Shown: positions 28,581-44,877, counted from the first letter of the stretch. The stretch: DNA of 64,000 bases from Karalla daura (GCA_029224185.1 CM055211.1:1515453-1579452), one strand, 5' to 3'. Notes: generated from the sequence alone by a model not told the origin. Made by a program: numbers and translations.

Positions 28581-29549
28581 CTTCCGGACGCTCAGCGTCT
28601 CTGATGAGTAGCCCAGCGCCTCGTCGTCTCTCTTCCAGTCGTAGGTGACCGGGCCGGCGTCCGGCCCGGGGTTCCCGACGCAGCGGAAAGTACACCTGGT
28701 CTTCCCTTCGTCGCAGGTATGATCGACGGTCGGTTTCGGGACGGGGGCTGTGGTCAGTGTGACAAAGCGTGAGAGATAATCCCCGTCATCCTTTGAAGCC
28801 GGTCGGGAGTCGTGCTCGGAGTGACCCACATCCTGAAGTCTGCGCGAGACGGCCCCACTCACCGAGAACGACGAGACGAACGAGGACGCGGTTTTGATTG
28901 TCAATGGACGGCGTGTACAGCCCGCTGTCGCTCAGGATCAGCCGCTTGATCGCCATCTCTCCGGTTGAGGTGTCCAGGTGGGCGCGTTCTTCCGGCAAAC
29001 AGAGACGCGGACAGTTTAAACTCCTCCACACAAGTCTCAGAAGGATTTAATGAGTCTGTTGGTGGCAAATCATCTGAATGTGGAGATCCCACGGACACCA
29101 AAAGGACTTTACCTTCAAAGTGACGGTAACCTGTAACTTTGCCACTCTGGCTGTCCCACTCCATGGCCAGGTCCCTCTCGTGTTTCCACAAGATGTCTTT
29201 GATGGAACCAGGCTCCGAGGAGACACCCGGATCCAGGACGACATCTTGGCCCACCTTCGCATACACTGTTCTCTCTGCATGGGAAACAGATGTGAGAAAA
29301 GAGGGTCGGTACCTTTCCTTTTGATTCGAATCTTTCAGATAATTTCACCATAGTCCCTCACATAATGTTTTGGTTTCTTCTTTTCTTGTGTTGTTCATAA
29401 CAATAATATTATATACTACTACTAATAGTGTGTGTGTATGCATAAATATATGTGTGTGCGTGTGGTATGCATGCACAGCGCCTGAAAAAGTGAAGGGTGG
29501 GAAGACGGGTGTTTCAGCCGCAGTGGTTTACTTGCAGACACACACACAC

Positions 29550-29629
<80 letters not shown>

Positions 29630-30220
29630 TGAGGTGACGTGACCCCGGATTTACCCATCTTGAATTACTGCGGCGTAACATCAGCGGAGTTGAAACGCAG
29701 CCACGTTATTCTCCAAATAGATTTACGCGCAGATCTGCGCCTGTGGCTCGGCGGCGCAACTTCGCCGGAACGGGCGAGACTGTGAAATCCAGCCGGTCCC
29801 CCCCTTCGCCGCTCGGCTTCCCGCGTTCGCACACGCCCGCACGCGTGTGTTTTCCCGCATCTCTTGCACCTCCGGTGCCGCTTTTGATTAGCGCGAGATC
29901 GGCGGAGCGCCGTTTAACGACGCTTACGCACGCGCCGGTGCGGTTACGCGCGACGCGTAAACCCCGGGGCGCTTCGGGGGGTGAGAATTCATTTCATGGA
30001 GCGATGTCACACTACACCCGTCTGCGTGTGACATTTAGACGCAGAGGGATCGACTGCGTGAATTACGGTCCTTCGGGCCTCGTCTCGCCCGCTCTGCTCC
30101 TGAACCCCGCGGGGGTGGAGGCGGCCGCTTACCTCGCGCTTCGAAGGGGGCAGCTCTGAGGCTCCACAGCCAGTAAGACGCCGCTATCAAGAGAAAAAGG
30201 AGGGCACGGTCGAGGCGCAT
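28581..30220 (-). CDS. CD2/SLAM-like Ig receptor unit D, 3' half missing
   Basis: Exons: 30133-30220 signal peptide (MRLDRALLFLLIAASYWLW), 29113-29274 and 28863-28988 V domain (DILWKHERDLAMEW, DSGLYTPSI), 28581-28747 first C2 half (PKPTVDHTCDEGKTRCTF, VTYDWKRDDEALG). All are open, with the same lengths and phases as unit A. The second C2 exon, transmembrane and tail are not found before unit C; a foldback repeat lies about 220 bp beyond the last exon. Reading past the last donor stops after about 14 codons. The signal exon and upstream DNA differ from A to C, and the shared TATA-like box is absent, so D is the most divergent unit. It may be truncated by rearrangement or may splice to downstream cassettes. 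Confidence 0.7.
29540..29624. repeat. (CA)n microsatellite in unit D intron 1
   Basis: About 85 bp of CA repeats adjoining gtgtttcagccgcagtgg, the same flank as the CA tracts at 22800 and 30625. Confidence 0.95.
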
Positions 30221-30621
30221 TGTCTCGCTCGTTCCGTTCCGACAAAAACCGGGGTTAAATCCGGCTGACGGCGAGTTTAGAGTCGCCGCAAACTCAGAGA
30301 AACTCAGAGAAGTGGTCGCTCACTCGCTCCAGGCTGAGCTTCGTCTCTAAACCCCTCCCTCTCCCGAGAATTTCTCTACCAGGAACTGTCTCTCCATCCC
30401 CACTAGCATTTCTTTTTCCATGCCCAGTGCGTGCGTAAACCTGTGAATAATCCCCTCTGTTCTGTTCTGTTCTGTTCTGGTGTTTCACCATTTGTTGATG
30501 CGCCCTTTCCCCTTTATGATATTAGCTTAAGGATGCGATGGAGGAGGGGAATATTCGTATGCGCTCGTATGAAAAAGTGGTGGTGAGAAGGGGGGTGTTT
30601 CCCTGCGGTGACCTGCGGCTC

Positions 30622-30724
<103 letters not shown>

Positions 30725-30749
30725 AAACCAGGTATTTTGATTTATCTGC

Positions 30750-30755
30750 TTTATT
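30750..30755 (-). terminator. Polyadenylation signal of the CYP4F gene
   Basis: Minus-strand AATAAA about 150 bp past the stop codon at 30906. Confidence 0.65.
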
Positions 30756-30905
30756 TTCTGCACAGACTTTAAAAGCAAGCAAAGCCGATGATTTACTATG
30801 CCATTCTACTGACGCTTCTCCAGCATCTTGAGAGACTGGCCTGGAGAGAAGAAACGCATTCAGAAACAACAACGGCCAGAGTTTGGCCGGACTGATCGGC
30901 CCGGA

Positions 30906-33900
30906 TCAGTCATCGTCCGCCATGCGCGGGGCGAGAGGCTCCACCTGCAGCCACAGGCCTCCCTCTGCTCCCAGGACGAGCTGCGGGAGGCGGCGGACGC
31001 CTCCCGAGCCGCCCCCGAGTTCGGGGTTCACCCCCGGGGCCAGGCGAAACCTGAGCAGGGTCAGGGCCACGACGAGCCGGAGCTCGGCCAGCGCAAACTT
31101 CTGACCGATGCAGTTCCTGCGGACACAAGGCACAGACCTCGGTCACGATCTCATTTCCGGCGAAATGTGGAGCTGCGAGGTGGGTGCAGTAACCTGGGGC
31201 CGGAGGAAAAAGGGATGAAGGCGTGAGAAGCCCGGTCCACTTTGTTGGCGGGGTCAAAGCGATGAGGATTGTACTCCTGGTGGAGAGTCGGGGGGTCAGA
31301 GGGTCAGAGGCGAGAAAACTGAGCCAAACTGAGAAGAGACACGAGGACTTCTTACATCTGGGTCGGTCCAGACAACGGGGTTGTGATGTGTTCCGTAGAT
31401 GCTGACCAGACAGATGACACCTTTCGGAAGAGCGAGAAAAACAACTGATTTGGCCCCTTTGCCTCCCTATTGAGTTTGGCAGCTCAAATTTGGCCCGCGT
31501 TGTGAGCGGGAGGCCGACGGGAGACGAGGCCCCTCTCACCCCGCGGCACCGTGCGCCCCCCAGGCAGCGCCATGTCCCGGGTGTACTTCCTGGTCACGGC
31601 CTGCACGGGGGCGTGCAGCCGCAGCGACTCTCTGATGCACATGGTGGTGAAGGGCAGCCTGGACAGGTCCTCCCTGGAGGCGTGCGCACACCTTAGACAC
31701 CTCACAGAACTGCCTTTTTTTTTTTTACCTGCCCGCGTGCGGTCCCTCACCACTCCATCCGACTCCCGTCCCGTCCCCGAAGCAGGCCCGCCACCTCCCG
31801 CCGGCACTCCTCCTGGTAGTGCGGGTGCCGCGCCAGGTTGTACAGCGTCCAGCAGATGGCGCTGGCGGTCGTGTCGTGACCTGCGGGGGGGGGAGAGAGG
31901 CCGCTCAGATTCATGGACAGAGCGACACAGCGTGTCTTTTATCTATCGTGACCTCGGCTAATAACCTCGCACCTCCTCGTAAGAGAACAGCTTTAGGTTT
32001 GTCGATACGTTCGGGGGAAGTGGCATGATCTTGAAACCACAGCTGCCGGCAAGGGACAAACAACGTTTCCCCCCCCCGTGATCCCACGCAGAGTCGCCAG
32101 GTCGTCGAGAGAGGCTTTTTGACGCACGCCGGCCACCGTATGTTCTAATACGTCTTTCGAGAACGCACTATCCTTAGCTAGAGCGCGCTGCTCGTTCGGA
32201 ATGCGACAGATCGGGGGTGTCAAACTGATTCCACAAAGCCGGACTCCAACAGTTCCAACCAAGCAGCAACACACCTGACTTGTGACTGATCTCAGCCTCC
32301 TGAGGGGCCGATCGGTCAGACTGTGTGCCGCGGACAGGCCGGGACAAGAACCTGCAGCCACTCGGCCCCTTGTGGAATCGGCTTGACACTCCTGCGACAG
32401 GTGTTTTCAACGGCAACAAACCTCGCGACCCCGAGGCCAACCTGACGGCGTCCCTCTGAGAAACGCCGCAGGCTCCTCGTTCTGGCTGACAGAGTGGGCC
32501 ACGATCGGCCCGCCCCGGCTGTCCAGCGCGACGCGACTCTCACCGGCGAACATGAAGGTGTTGGCCTCGGCCTGGATCTCCTCGTCCGTGAGGCCCCGCC
32601 CGTCCTCGTCCTGCAACGGTCCAGAATGACACAGCAGTGCCTTGAAATGGTGGTTCTCAAAGGGAGACACTAGTAGCCCTTGGTAAAAACAAAGGTGGGG
32701 GGGGGGTACATCAGGGAGTAAGCCGGCGTGAGTGTTAGAAGCCGGAGTTTGGCTACGGTTGGTCCACTTCAGTTTGTCGATAAATGATACCCGATTCCGC
32801 CATGGTATTACTCCGCTCTGATCATGTGTTTCTTTTCCTTCAATCATTTGTACGTTTTCTCCTCTGCTTTTCGAAACAGTCGAAGACCTTTGTGCCCCGC
32901 GCTGGTCGGGAGGCACCCGGCCTTTCACGTCAGTGGAGAAAAGATGAGGAACCAGTTGACCAAGTTGACTCATTGATGCTTGTCCCTCCCTCCCTGCCTC
33001 CCTGCCTCCCTCCCTCCCTACCCTGGACAGCAGTATGATGTCAACGAAGTCCTTCTTCCTCCGCGGTGCTGCGGCGTGGCCCGCGTCCGCTTCCTGCCGC
33101 TGGCTGATCAGGGCCTGGCGCCTCTGAACCACTTCCTTGGTGAACCTGCGCAGAGCAGCGCACACAGACTCCGAAATACAGTACGGCCCTTTCGATCTGA
33201 CGCACGCAACGTGGCATAGATGATCCCCACAGACAGCTCACTGCAGCGCGACTCCGTGGAGGAAGCAGCTTTGCCACATTCAGCAAGGAGAGTGTGGTAG
33301 GAATAGAGTTGCGCAAGGTGGGTTACAGCAACAGCTTGTTTTTTTTTGTGGCGCTCTCTGGCAAAACTGTGTCAACACATCTGAAAGTACCCGCGTCACC
33401 TGCGCACCTCTGTCACATGTCAAATAAAGGTATTTCACACAACGGTATCGATACTTCCTGTGTACGCACACACGTACCTGTGCACCACGCTCAAAGCCCT
33501 CTTGAACCGTCTCCCCTGCTCCGTCCTCCAGTAGATCCAGTCCCAGTGGTGCAGGATCCGCAGCCGGCGGTCTATGATGAGCTCGCTCAGCTCCACGATG
33601 GCCGACACGTACTCGGTGGTTTCCCTGGGGGAACACGGAGGAGCGTACAGGAAACGCGCGGGCCGAGGCGGCGTCTCGCCGCCGAGGCCGCCAGACCTGG
33701 ACTCCTCACCGCTGGCAGTTGCTGTTGTAGCTGAAGGCGCATTTCAGCAGGCTGTCCAGGGTCATGAGGGTGACGTGCTGGAACATCTCCACGTTGGTGG
33801 CGCCCGCCGCCGCCAGGCTCCTCCATTTGTCCTGAGCGGTGGCAAAAAGGCAAAAAAGGCAAAAGACAGGGGAGGGTGGGAGCGTCGCGCGTGCGTGAAA

Positions 33901-34838
33901 CGCGGGTCCCGGCTCACTCACGTGCAGGGTGTTGGCCGAGGTGTTGAACTTGGCCACGTAGTCCTTCAGGATGTCGAAGTGGAAAGCCGGGGTCAGCAGG
34001 CGCCTCTTGCGAGACCACTCCTCGCCGTTGCTCAGCAGCAGGCTCCGTCCTGCGGGGAGACGAGGATGACGGGTGAGGTGGTGGGGGGCGGGGGGTGGGG
34101 GTCCGTCTCGAAAGGCCCTGGCGCAACTCACCGAGCCACGGCCGCAGGTGTCCGTAGATGAGCTCGTCCTTCACCGTGACGCTGGCTGACGCGGAGGGAG
34201 ACAGAACTCTGGTCAGTCAGTGCGTTTCCGCGCTAAAAGAAACCAAAACGAGTCTCGCCCGGTTCGATCTTTGCCCCACCGGGTGCCATCAGCAGGGGCC
34301 TGACGTAGTCCGGGTGGAAGAGCCTGACCAGGTGGTAGAAGGGACCCAGGAACCAGCTGCAGGAGTGGGTGTAGGTCTGCACCAGCTCATCCGTGTGCCG
34401 GAGACCTTCCTCCGTGCACTGCAGCTGAGGCAAAACGCCCAAAAAGCATCACAAATGCCTCGGTGTGACATGAGTTAGATCGAGGAGAGCGCTTCTCCTG
34501 ACGGTTGGTGGCATTTTGTAACGACGCCTTGCGACACCCGGCTCAGAAACGCACAGGTAGGTCTCCTAACGTGCCCTAAAGCCAACGTATCGACCGTAAG
34601 GTGGATCGTTGAGTGTTTTGGGGCCTCCGTTGGGGGTGCGCCTTACCTTGCCCAGGTGTCCCAAAAGCCAGGAGTCTGTGTGCGGCGTGCTGAAGCAGGA
34701 CAGCCTGCGCGTGTACCAGGCGTGTCGCACCAGCAGCCGGGCCGTCCACGCCGCCAGCGCCAGGGCGCCCAGGCCCGCGGCCTGGCAGAGGCCCGGCCAG
34801 CTGAGGACCTGGGAGAGAACGCCATGGAGCAGAGGCAT
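30906..34838 (-). CDS. cyp4f3-like: Cytochrome P450 family 4 subfamily F, complete
   Basis: Microsomal haem-thiolate monooxygenase; CYP4F enzymes omega-hydroxylate fatty acids and eicosanoids such as leukotriene B4. Thirteen exons: 34647-34838, 34280-34424, 34132-34185, 33922-34049, 33710-33831, 33478-33624, 33022-33145, 32544-32610, 31751-31880, 31540-31673, 31356-31420, 31194-31276 and 30906-31116. Phases close to give 533 aa, near the family's usual 520. An N-terminal hydrophobic anchor (LGALALAAWTARLLV) is followed by the CYP4 segment GEEWSRKRRLLTPAFHFD. The I-helix oxygen-binding motif FMFAGHDTTAS spans exons 8 and 9. ESLRLHAPV is the ExxR K-helix, and PFSSGPRNCIGQKFA is the haem-binding loop with the Cys ligand. 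CYP4 enzymes often bind haem covalently through an I-helix Glu; EIQAEANTFMFAG carries candidate Glu residues. No frame break is seen, so the gene looks functional. Assignment to CYP4F rather than CYP4V/B is by overall likeness. Confidence 0.93.
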
Positions 34839-36205
34839 CCCGGGGAGAGGGAGAGACAGAGAGAGAGAGAGATAGAGGGAGAGCGGGAGAGAGAGGGGAC
34901 GGTAGCAGCCTGACTGATGGTGCGACGGTGCCAAGCCGGGCCCTGTTGAAACACGCAAGGGGCGAACCGACTCTTCCGGAATCTATTTCGACAGCCCGAA
35001 AAAAAAGGAAAGAAAAAAATCACGTAACCGCCCTGAGAAATGCCATATCCTCTGTTTCAATAGCCTCTTGCACCTCCAACCGAAGCCTTTCGACTAACTT
35101 TGAGTGCCTAACTTTGAGATGTAACACACATTTATTGTGCGGATAGTTTTGAAGTCGCTTTCCCCCCTGTTATGTTTGTCAAATGTGTAACAGCTATCGT
35201 CACTTTGCAGATCTCTAGAACATCTTAAACCTATTGAGTGAACTAACCCGTGTTTGTTGTTTGGTACATGTACAAGAGGCTGGGAGTGAGATGTAACTGC
35301 AATGGACCTGAATGAAAGGAAAATCAATAAAAATATTACATATGTTAAAAATATGCATACACACTTTAACAGGGACGAGCCACATTATCATTGTAAACAT
35401 CAATTATGAGCTCGAATTCAGAGTTGTTATCAGATAATATAAAACGTACATTAACATTATCATAAAATACATACAAAGTACTATTACGAAATATGAAAAC
35501 AAGTAGTAGTAGTAGTTTTTAGTTGCACTGTATAATGAGTAGCAGGTGTAATCATTCAGGGAGCTCTTGAGAGCCGGTCCCTGAGGCGAGCGTCATATTT
35601 CCGAGGGCGCCCTGAACGCCCCACTGATTAGCCGCACCGGTGTGAGCAGGCCGCGCTTGATTGTGCGCGTCTGTGCGTGTGCGCCGCGGAGTTTTTCCCG
35701 AGCTGCTGCTTTGCCCCTCGTCTTGCGTCTTTGAAATGAAGAACCGGAGGCAAAGAGTGTGTCGCGTCCGGCTGTGATGTCCACGCGCACGTACACACGA
35801 CCTTGAGGTGAGTTTCGAGCCGTTTGGTTCCCAGGTTTTTGTGGAAGTAAACCGAACGGAGCCGACCCGGCATGACGCTTGGGCGTCACGCTTCATTTTG
35901 AAATAGAACACCAAATGAAACTTTTTTTTTGCGTGTTAACAGACAGAGCAACGCAATATTATCGTTACTGCAACAATCTTTAAACTGTTTTTGTAAATAT
36001 GTGTTGCAATGAACCTATCAGTTCTAATAAAACTCTATTTTTACTATACATGACTTTGCATGGTGTGTAATCTTGCTTAATCGTTATGCAATTGAATTCA
36101 ACCACATTCCTCACAATTTTTCCATATTTAAGCCTAGTGCTGCTCAGAAACTTGTGTCTAGTAACACATAGACATCTGTTTTCTCGTCCGTCTGTCCAGC
36201 CTGAA
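34839..36205. other. Divergent intergenic region: CYP4F / IRS-like gene
   Basis: It holds a GA/CT run (34850-34895), AT-rich DNA (35100-35550) and a probable 5' non-coding exon of the IRS-like gene ending at gaccttgag|gtgagt near 35815. The matching acceptor is cag just before 36200. No other gene is seen. Confidence 0.5.
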
Positions 36206-38487
36206 ATGGACGAACCTGCAGAGAAGCAGAGCCCGGCGAGATCTCCGGGCGGGTCTGCCCTCCGGCCGGACCTGGACTCTCCGGACCGGGCGCCCTCGGG
36301 CCCTCCCGGGGCCCGCTTCTACGAGGAGCTCTTCTGCAACGCCGGGGCCTCCGGCGGCCTGGCGCCCCTGGCCGGCAGCCTCGTCTGCTTCTCCAGGCCG
36401 CGGGGCCACGTGCTGAAGCAGGGCTACCTGGGCAAGCAGGAGCGCGGCCACAGGCGCTACTTTGTCCTGAGGGCCGACGGTCGACTGGAGTGGTTCAAGA
36501 GCCGGGAGGGGTTCGCGGCGGGGGAGAAGGCCGCCGGCCAGGCTGCCTCGTGCAGGCAAGGGTAGGTCCGGTTCCGCCCTCCGCTGCTTCCGAGCGGGTT
36601 TCACCCCCGACCTGAGACAGAAACCTGCTCCCCGCTCCCCCACAGGGCGATCTACCTGAGGAGCTGCCTGGGCGTGAGCTGGAGCGGCAGCTCCAGGAAA
36701 GGCCACGCCGTGGTGGTGTACGCCAAGGGCCAGACCGTGGTCCTGGTGGCGGAGCACCAGCGGGAGCAGGAGGAGTGGTACCTGGCGATCAAGGCGCAGA
36801 TGGAGGAGGAGGAGGAGAGGAAGGATGCTGAGCCCGGCGAGGGCTTGGACGAAGAGGACGACGGGTACTGCACCCTGCCTCCGGCAGCTTCCTTCAAAGA
36901 GGTACCAACACTTACAGTCAGGGATTTTCAGTCTAGTTTCATTTTCGTCGCTCTATTTCTCCCAACTTTTTGGAATTTGAGTGTCTCTTGACTCAATATA
37001 AAGAAATGACACCCCGCCACCTGCCATGTTAAGTGTCTTTCGAGCTCTGCCGAGCTGATGTCGTAGCGTCGGGCGTTGAAGCGATGTAAAACTTATGTAA
37101 AACCTCCGGCCCGTCGAGGTGTGGCCCGTGACGGTGAGGCCCAGGGGCCTGGGCAGCTCCAAGTCCCTGGCGGGGGAGACGCGCCTCTGCCTCACCGACA
37201 CCTGCCTCGTCCTGGTCAGAGTGAGCGCGTGCGACCACCTGCCCTCGGTCACCATACCGCTGCTGAGCGTGCGGCGCTTCGGCCACCTGGACGGCTCCTT
37301 CTTCGTGGAGCTCGGGAGGTCGGCGCCCAACGGCCCCGGGGAGATCTGGATGGAGGCCGGGGACCAAGGTGACGCGTCGCCCTCGCCACTCCCCAAAAAA
37401 ACGGTGGTGCTCTCGAACGGGACCGCTGACGGAGCCCTGCTCTCTCTGCCCGGCGCCATGTAGAGAACCTGGCCGTGGCGCAGCACATCCACGAGGTGGT
37501 GCGCGAGACGGTGCGCGCCCTGCGCGCCCTGCCCGACTTCAGCCGCTCCCCGGCCTCCACCCGGAGCCTCCTGGCGGCCAAACGCTGCAGGCCCAAGCAC
37601 AGGGAGAGGCCGGCCAGCGCGAGGCCGCTCGGCTGCCGGCCCAGGAACCACCAGGATCCGCAGCCCGCGCGGCTTCCCCCGGAGCCCCGCAGGCCGGAGC
37701 CCGGGTCCCCCCGCGGCCCCTTCAGACCCCCGCAGAGCCCCCGGCCCCCGCCCGACGGCTACATGGAGATGAAGACCGACCGCCGTCCCTCAGAGAGCAA
37801 GGGGGAGAGGGGAGAGGCCGCGGGAGGCGGCAACCAGAGCTGGGAGCCAAGTCATGATGATGAGGAGGAGGAGGAGGAGGAGGAGGAGGAGGAGGGGGGT
37901 CTGGGGTACATGATGATGTCGCCTCACAGCTCGCCTGTGCTCCATCAGGATGACTATATGACCATGGCCAGCCCGGTCCAGCAGGACTGGCCAGGCTTCT
38001 TTTCCTCTTCCCTTCACTCATCGTTCAACAGCAACAGGTAGGCCACAGCGAGTGTCCCCACAACCGCATGAAAGAGGAGGTCACGAATGACAGAAATGTG
38101 AAACGCTTTTTTGTTTTGTTTTTTTGCAGCTCTACTCCGGACCGCTCCTCTCCCCTGCAGCCGTCCCATCAGGAGTCCAGCGGTTACAGTCTGCCGCCCT
38201 GGCTGCTGACCCCGGTCCACGGGTCACAGCCTCCCAGCGCCCCCCTCCCGGCTCCAACCTGGCCCGGCGTGCCTCCCCCGAGGAGCACCACCACCACCAC
38301 CAGCAGCAGCAGCAGCAGCAGCTCCCAGCTGGCGTCTCCCCCGGGCCGCAGCAGCCAGGCGGAGGAGCCTGGCTCGGGCCCCGCCGGGGGCCGGGCCCCG
38401 GCCAGGCGGAGGCCCCGGCTGTCCCGGTGTCTGCCCGCCTGCCTGCGGCCCGCGGACGCGTCCTCGGAGTCCGAGGGCGTCGTCTGA
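36206..38487 (+). CDS. Insulin receptor substrate-like adaptor (PH-PTB)
   Basis: Cytoplasmic docking protein of the IRS family: a PH domain, then a PTB domain that binds phosphorylated NPxY of insulin/IGF receptors, then a tail whose phosphotyrosines recruit PI3-kinase. Exons: 36206-36561, 36646-36901, 37119-37368, 37464-38037, 38130-38487; phases close for 597 aa. The PH domain (about residues 67-175) has VLKQGYLGKQ, RRYFVLRADGRLEWF and EQEEWYLAI. The PTB domain fills exon 3 (VWPVTVRPRGLG, GETRLCLTDTCLVLV). The tail has GYMEMK, GYMMMSP and DYMTMASP, matching YMxM sites for the p85 SH2 domains, plus DDGYCTLPP. A poly-Glu run (about 37862-37893) and a Ser/Thr/Gln tract (38284-38330) are present. 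It is about half the length of IRS1/IRS2, which have essentially uninterrupted coding regions; size and introns recall mammalian IRS3, but orthology is unproven. Confidence 0.88.
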
Positions 38488-38646
38488 GGTCGCGGCCAAA
38501 CCTTCACCCCCGGGGTGGGATGACGCTTTAGAGTCTGTCACAGATAATGTCTGGGGGGAGGGCAAAAAAAAGGTAAAAGACCTGGAGATTGTGTTTGTGT
38601 GGATCGGCCTCGGGTGTAAACCGCACGCCTCTTGTTGTATGAAAGA

Positions 38647-38652
38647 ATTAAA
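38647..38652 (+). terminator. Polyadenylation signal of the IRS-like gene
   Basis: ATTAAA, a common variant, 160 bp after the stop codon. Confidence 0.5.
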
Positions 38653-38913
38653 ATCACTGCAATGCACAGCTGTCTTCATCCCTCCGTCAGTCACTATTTC
38701 CACCCGGCCGGAATTGTCTATTTATGTTGAGTCAAGAGTCCAGGTGTTCAGCCTCTCAACATCTCGGAAATGCTGTGTGCGTACTCGACGTTCCTAAGAC
38801 TTGACTGTTGTCAGAGTTTGCGCTGCGCTAAGAGGAGCCTTGAACAGTCTCCGTCTCATCTTCATTTCGGGTTAGGAGAACGACCACAAAACACACGGCA
38901 GTGCACCCAAATG

Positions 38914-38919
38914 TTTATT
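38914..38919 (-). terminator. Polyadenylation signal of donson
   Basis: Minus-strand AATAAA about 195 bp past the donson stop. Together with the signal at 38647 it marks two convergent 3' ends about 260 bp apart. Confidence 0.65.
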
Positions 38920-39113
38920 CGATCACAGTTGTAAAAAAAAAAAGCCTGTTTTCTCAGAAGATAGGAACAAATCATGCCGACTAAAACCATCTCTGTGTGC
39001 TAAAACGTGTTCGGAATCTCACGGCAAAGCGATTAAAATCTGTTTGGAGGAGAGGGCGAAGCTCGGGAGGGGAGGGAGGAGGGAGGTGAGGAGGGAGGTG
39101 GGGGGGGGCCCCC

Positions 39114-42417
<3,304 letters not shown>

Positions 42418-44542
42418 GTTTATGTTTGGTTTTTCGGCTTAAAAACGATAAAATATGAAGGACTCCGCTCAGCTGTTGCGCCTTCCGCACTTTCTGAACT
42501 TCGCGCGTAGCTTGATGACGTAGAGACTCTCGGTCGCGTTGCGTTCACGGTCGTAGGAAAGTAAACCAACCTCTGTGACGTTGGAGAAATTGAGCAACAG
42601 AAAAACAAGAATTTCACTCTTCAGATATGCTAAATAGATTATTACTTTATTTAAGCTTGGAAATGTGTTTAAATTCTGGATATTTCACAAAACATACTGT
42701 CAAGTAAATGACAAATCCACCCGTGTTTCTGCCATTTACAACTGACCGTAAACGTCTCATGTGATGCGTCGATTTGTTTACTAAATAAAAACATGCAACT
42801 TAAAAAATAGCAACATAATTCAGGATTTAAAGTTTAAAGTTAATTCTGTTTATTTGTGTAGTTGTTAACGTCATATTATATCTAATGTTTGTTTTCTGCC
42901 TTGATTTTGACTTAAAACCATGTCAGAATTGTAATGTCATTTCAGTGGATGAGAATCAAGATAAGGATATATTATTGTATGTATTGGCAGGTAGTTATAC
43001 AACTTAGTTACACAGCTATCAGAGATTTACTTTGGTGTTAGCAACACAAAACAGCACCACACACAAGGTCAATACGAAGAATGTGCAAAATGTGCAAAAT
43101 ATGCAATGAACACTTTTCACATAATAATAATTAAGCAGATTTGGTGTTCAGCAAACGCTTTTTACAGATAGCTGCCTCTGTAATTCACACATGCAAACAA
43201 AGCCTTCTTTTTGCCCACAGCTCAAGCAGAAATAGATAAATCTCTCATCTCATAGATTTCTCTACTGGGGCTGTTTGTCGCTGCCTTGCTCCGTGCCATC
43301 ACCACCTCTGTCCCTCTGTCACAGTGATTAATAGGGCTTTATGTAAATTGTGACTCCCCGTTAATTTCTCCCCCGTGTCATTACGGTGGGTCATCAATCA
43401 CACCTGAAGCTCAGCCAAGCGCCAAGTGATGGCTGCTGTTAGGAAATCAATCGTCATATCTGTTGGTGGAGGAGAGAAAACTAGTGCCTCTGGCGTCAAA
43501 ACTTGATGGCTAATGACTTTATATATCAAAAGTAGGTCTCTCGAACCAGCTCAGGACCCTTCTACCTAATACCACCATGGATAACAACACCCCTTCAATC
43601 ATTTAAGGCCCCCCAGGAGTGTGAAAGTGTGAAAAGTAGTCAGTATAAAAAATTAATAATATTCCAAACCAATCAAAAGGCATATTTCTAGCAGAAACCT
43701 TCAGCAAATCTCCAATTGTTTGAATTTGTACCTTTCTCAACATTGTTGACGCTATTCCAATTGGCCACTAGATGTCGCTGTCCACCAAACTGAAACCTGA
43801 AACGACTGAGGCGTCTGCTGGATGATTTCTCTCAGGCTTTCATTCCATTAACAAACTGTTCTCACGCATACAGTCACCAAATATTTTCACTCTACCTTGA
43901 AATGGTGATTTGAATGTCACACGAGCTGCTTCCCCTAAATGTATTATTAAATCGGTTTGCATTTTTGCCGATTAACACCTAAACCGTACCATACGGGACA
44001 CGAGGAGTTCCTTGAAACCATTCCTGCACACGTTCCGATGTGCTGAAGAGCAGTTGGACGATCCCAGCTCATAAATAAAGTTTTAAAAATTGCAAATCTA
44101 TAAATGGACAGGAGAATTTAAAAACAATGCTTTGCATCCGGCGGAGGTCATCCCGTGTCATTTCCAAAGTAGCTCAGCGCGAGGGATGGACCATGCTATG
44201 AATACGAACTGGTTCTGGGCAGGCGCTCTCGGTTTCACATGTGGAAGGCCCGGGCCCACCCTTTCAGCTCCGCGCAGCTGGCCCGGGCCGAGCGAAGCCG
44301 CCGCCGCTTTGCCAAAACGGCGCGAGGCAGCGTCCCCGGGCTCTCGCGTCCAATGCGCGTCGAGAGCTTTGAGGTGCCGTTCGCTGAAGTGATCGAACTC
44401 TTCCCGGATCCCGAGACATTCCAAGCCCACGCTTCTGCCCTCCCCCGCCTCCCCTCCCAACCCTCGCCTGCAGTCGATCAGCTTTTAATACTCTTGCGCT
44501 CGCTGTCTGGCGGCAACCACCTCACCTTAATTTAGCAACCCC

Positions 44543-44600
<58 letters not shown>

Positions 44601-44877
44601 CTGGCAGAGAAGGCAAGCTAGGGCTTGTCTGTTTGCCTGTAGAAATTCCTCCATGTTCAGGAATAGCAGTGGGTGAGATGTGCGTGTGCGTGAGTGCGTG
44701 CGGTTTGGCAGATGCCAGATAGCGGCCTCGGCCTCGGAGGCCTCCTCTCTGCGCCGTCGCTTCCGCCGAGGAGCCAGTAACCACAGGACAAACGGCGAGT
44801 TTCTTCACAAGAATATTTATAGAACTCGATAAAACTAAATGTGCACAATCGATAATGTCAAAACAAACCCGCTGTGT

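Noticed and set aside
31843..31862. CTCF-like motif ccagcagatggcgct
   Set aside because: It lies in the CYP4F I-helix exon, where the codons for SAICWT explain it. A chance match is likely.
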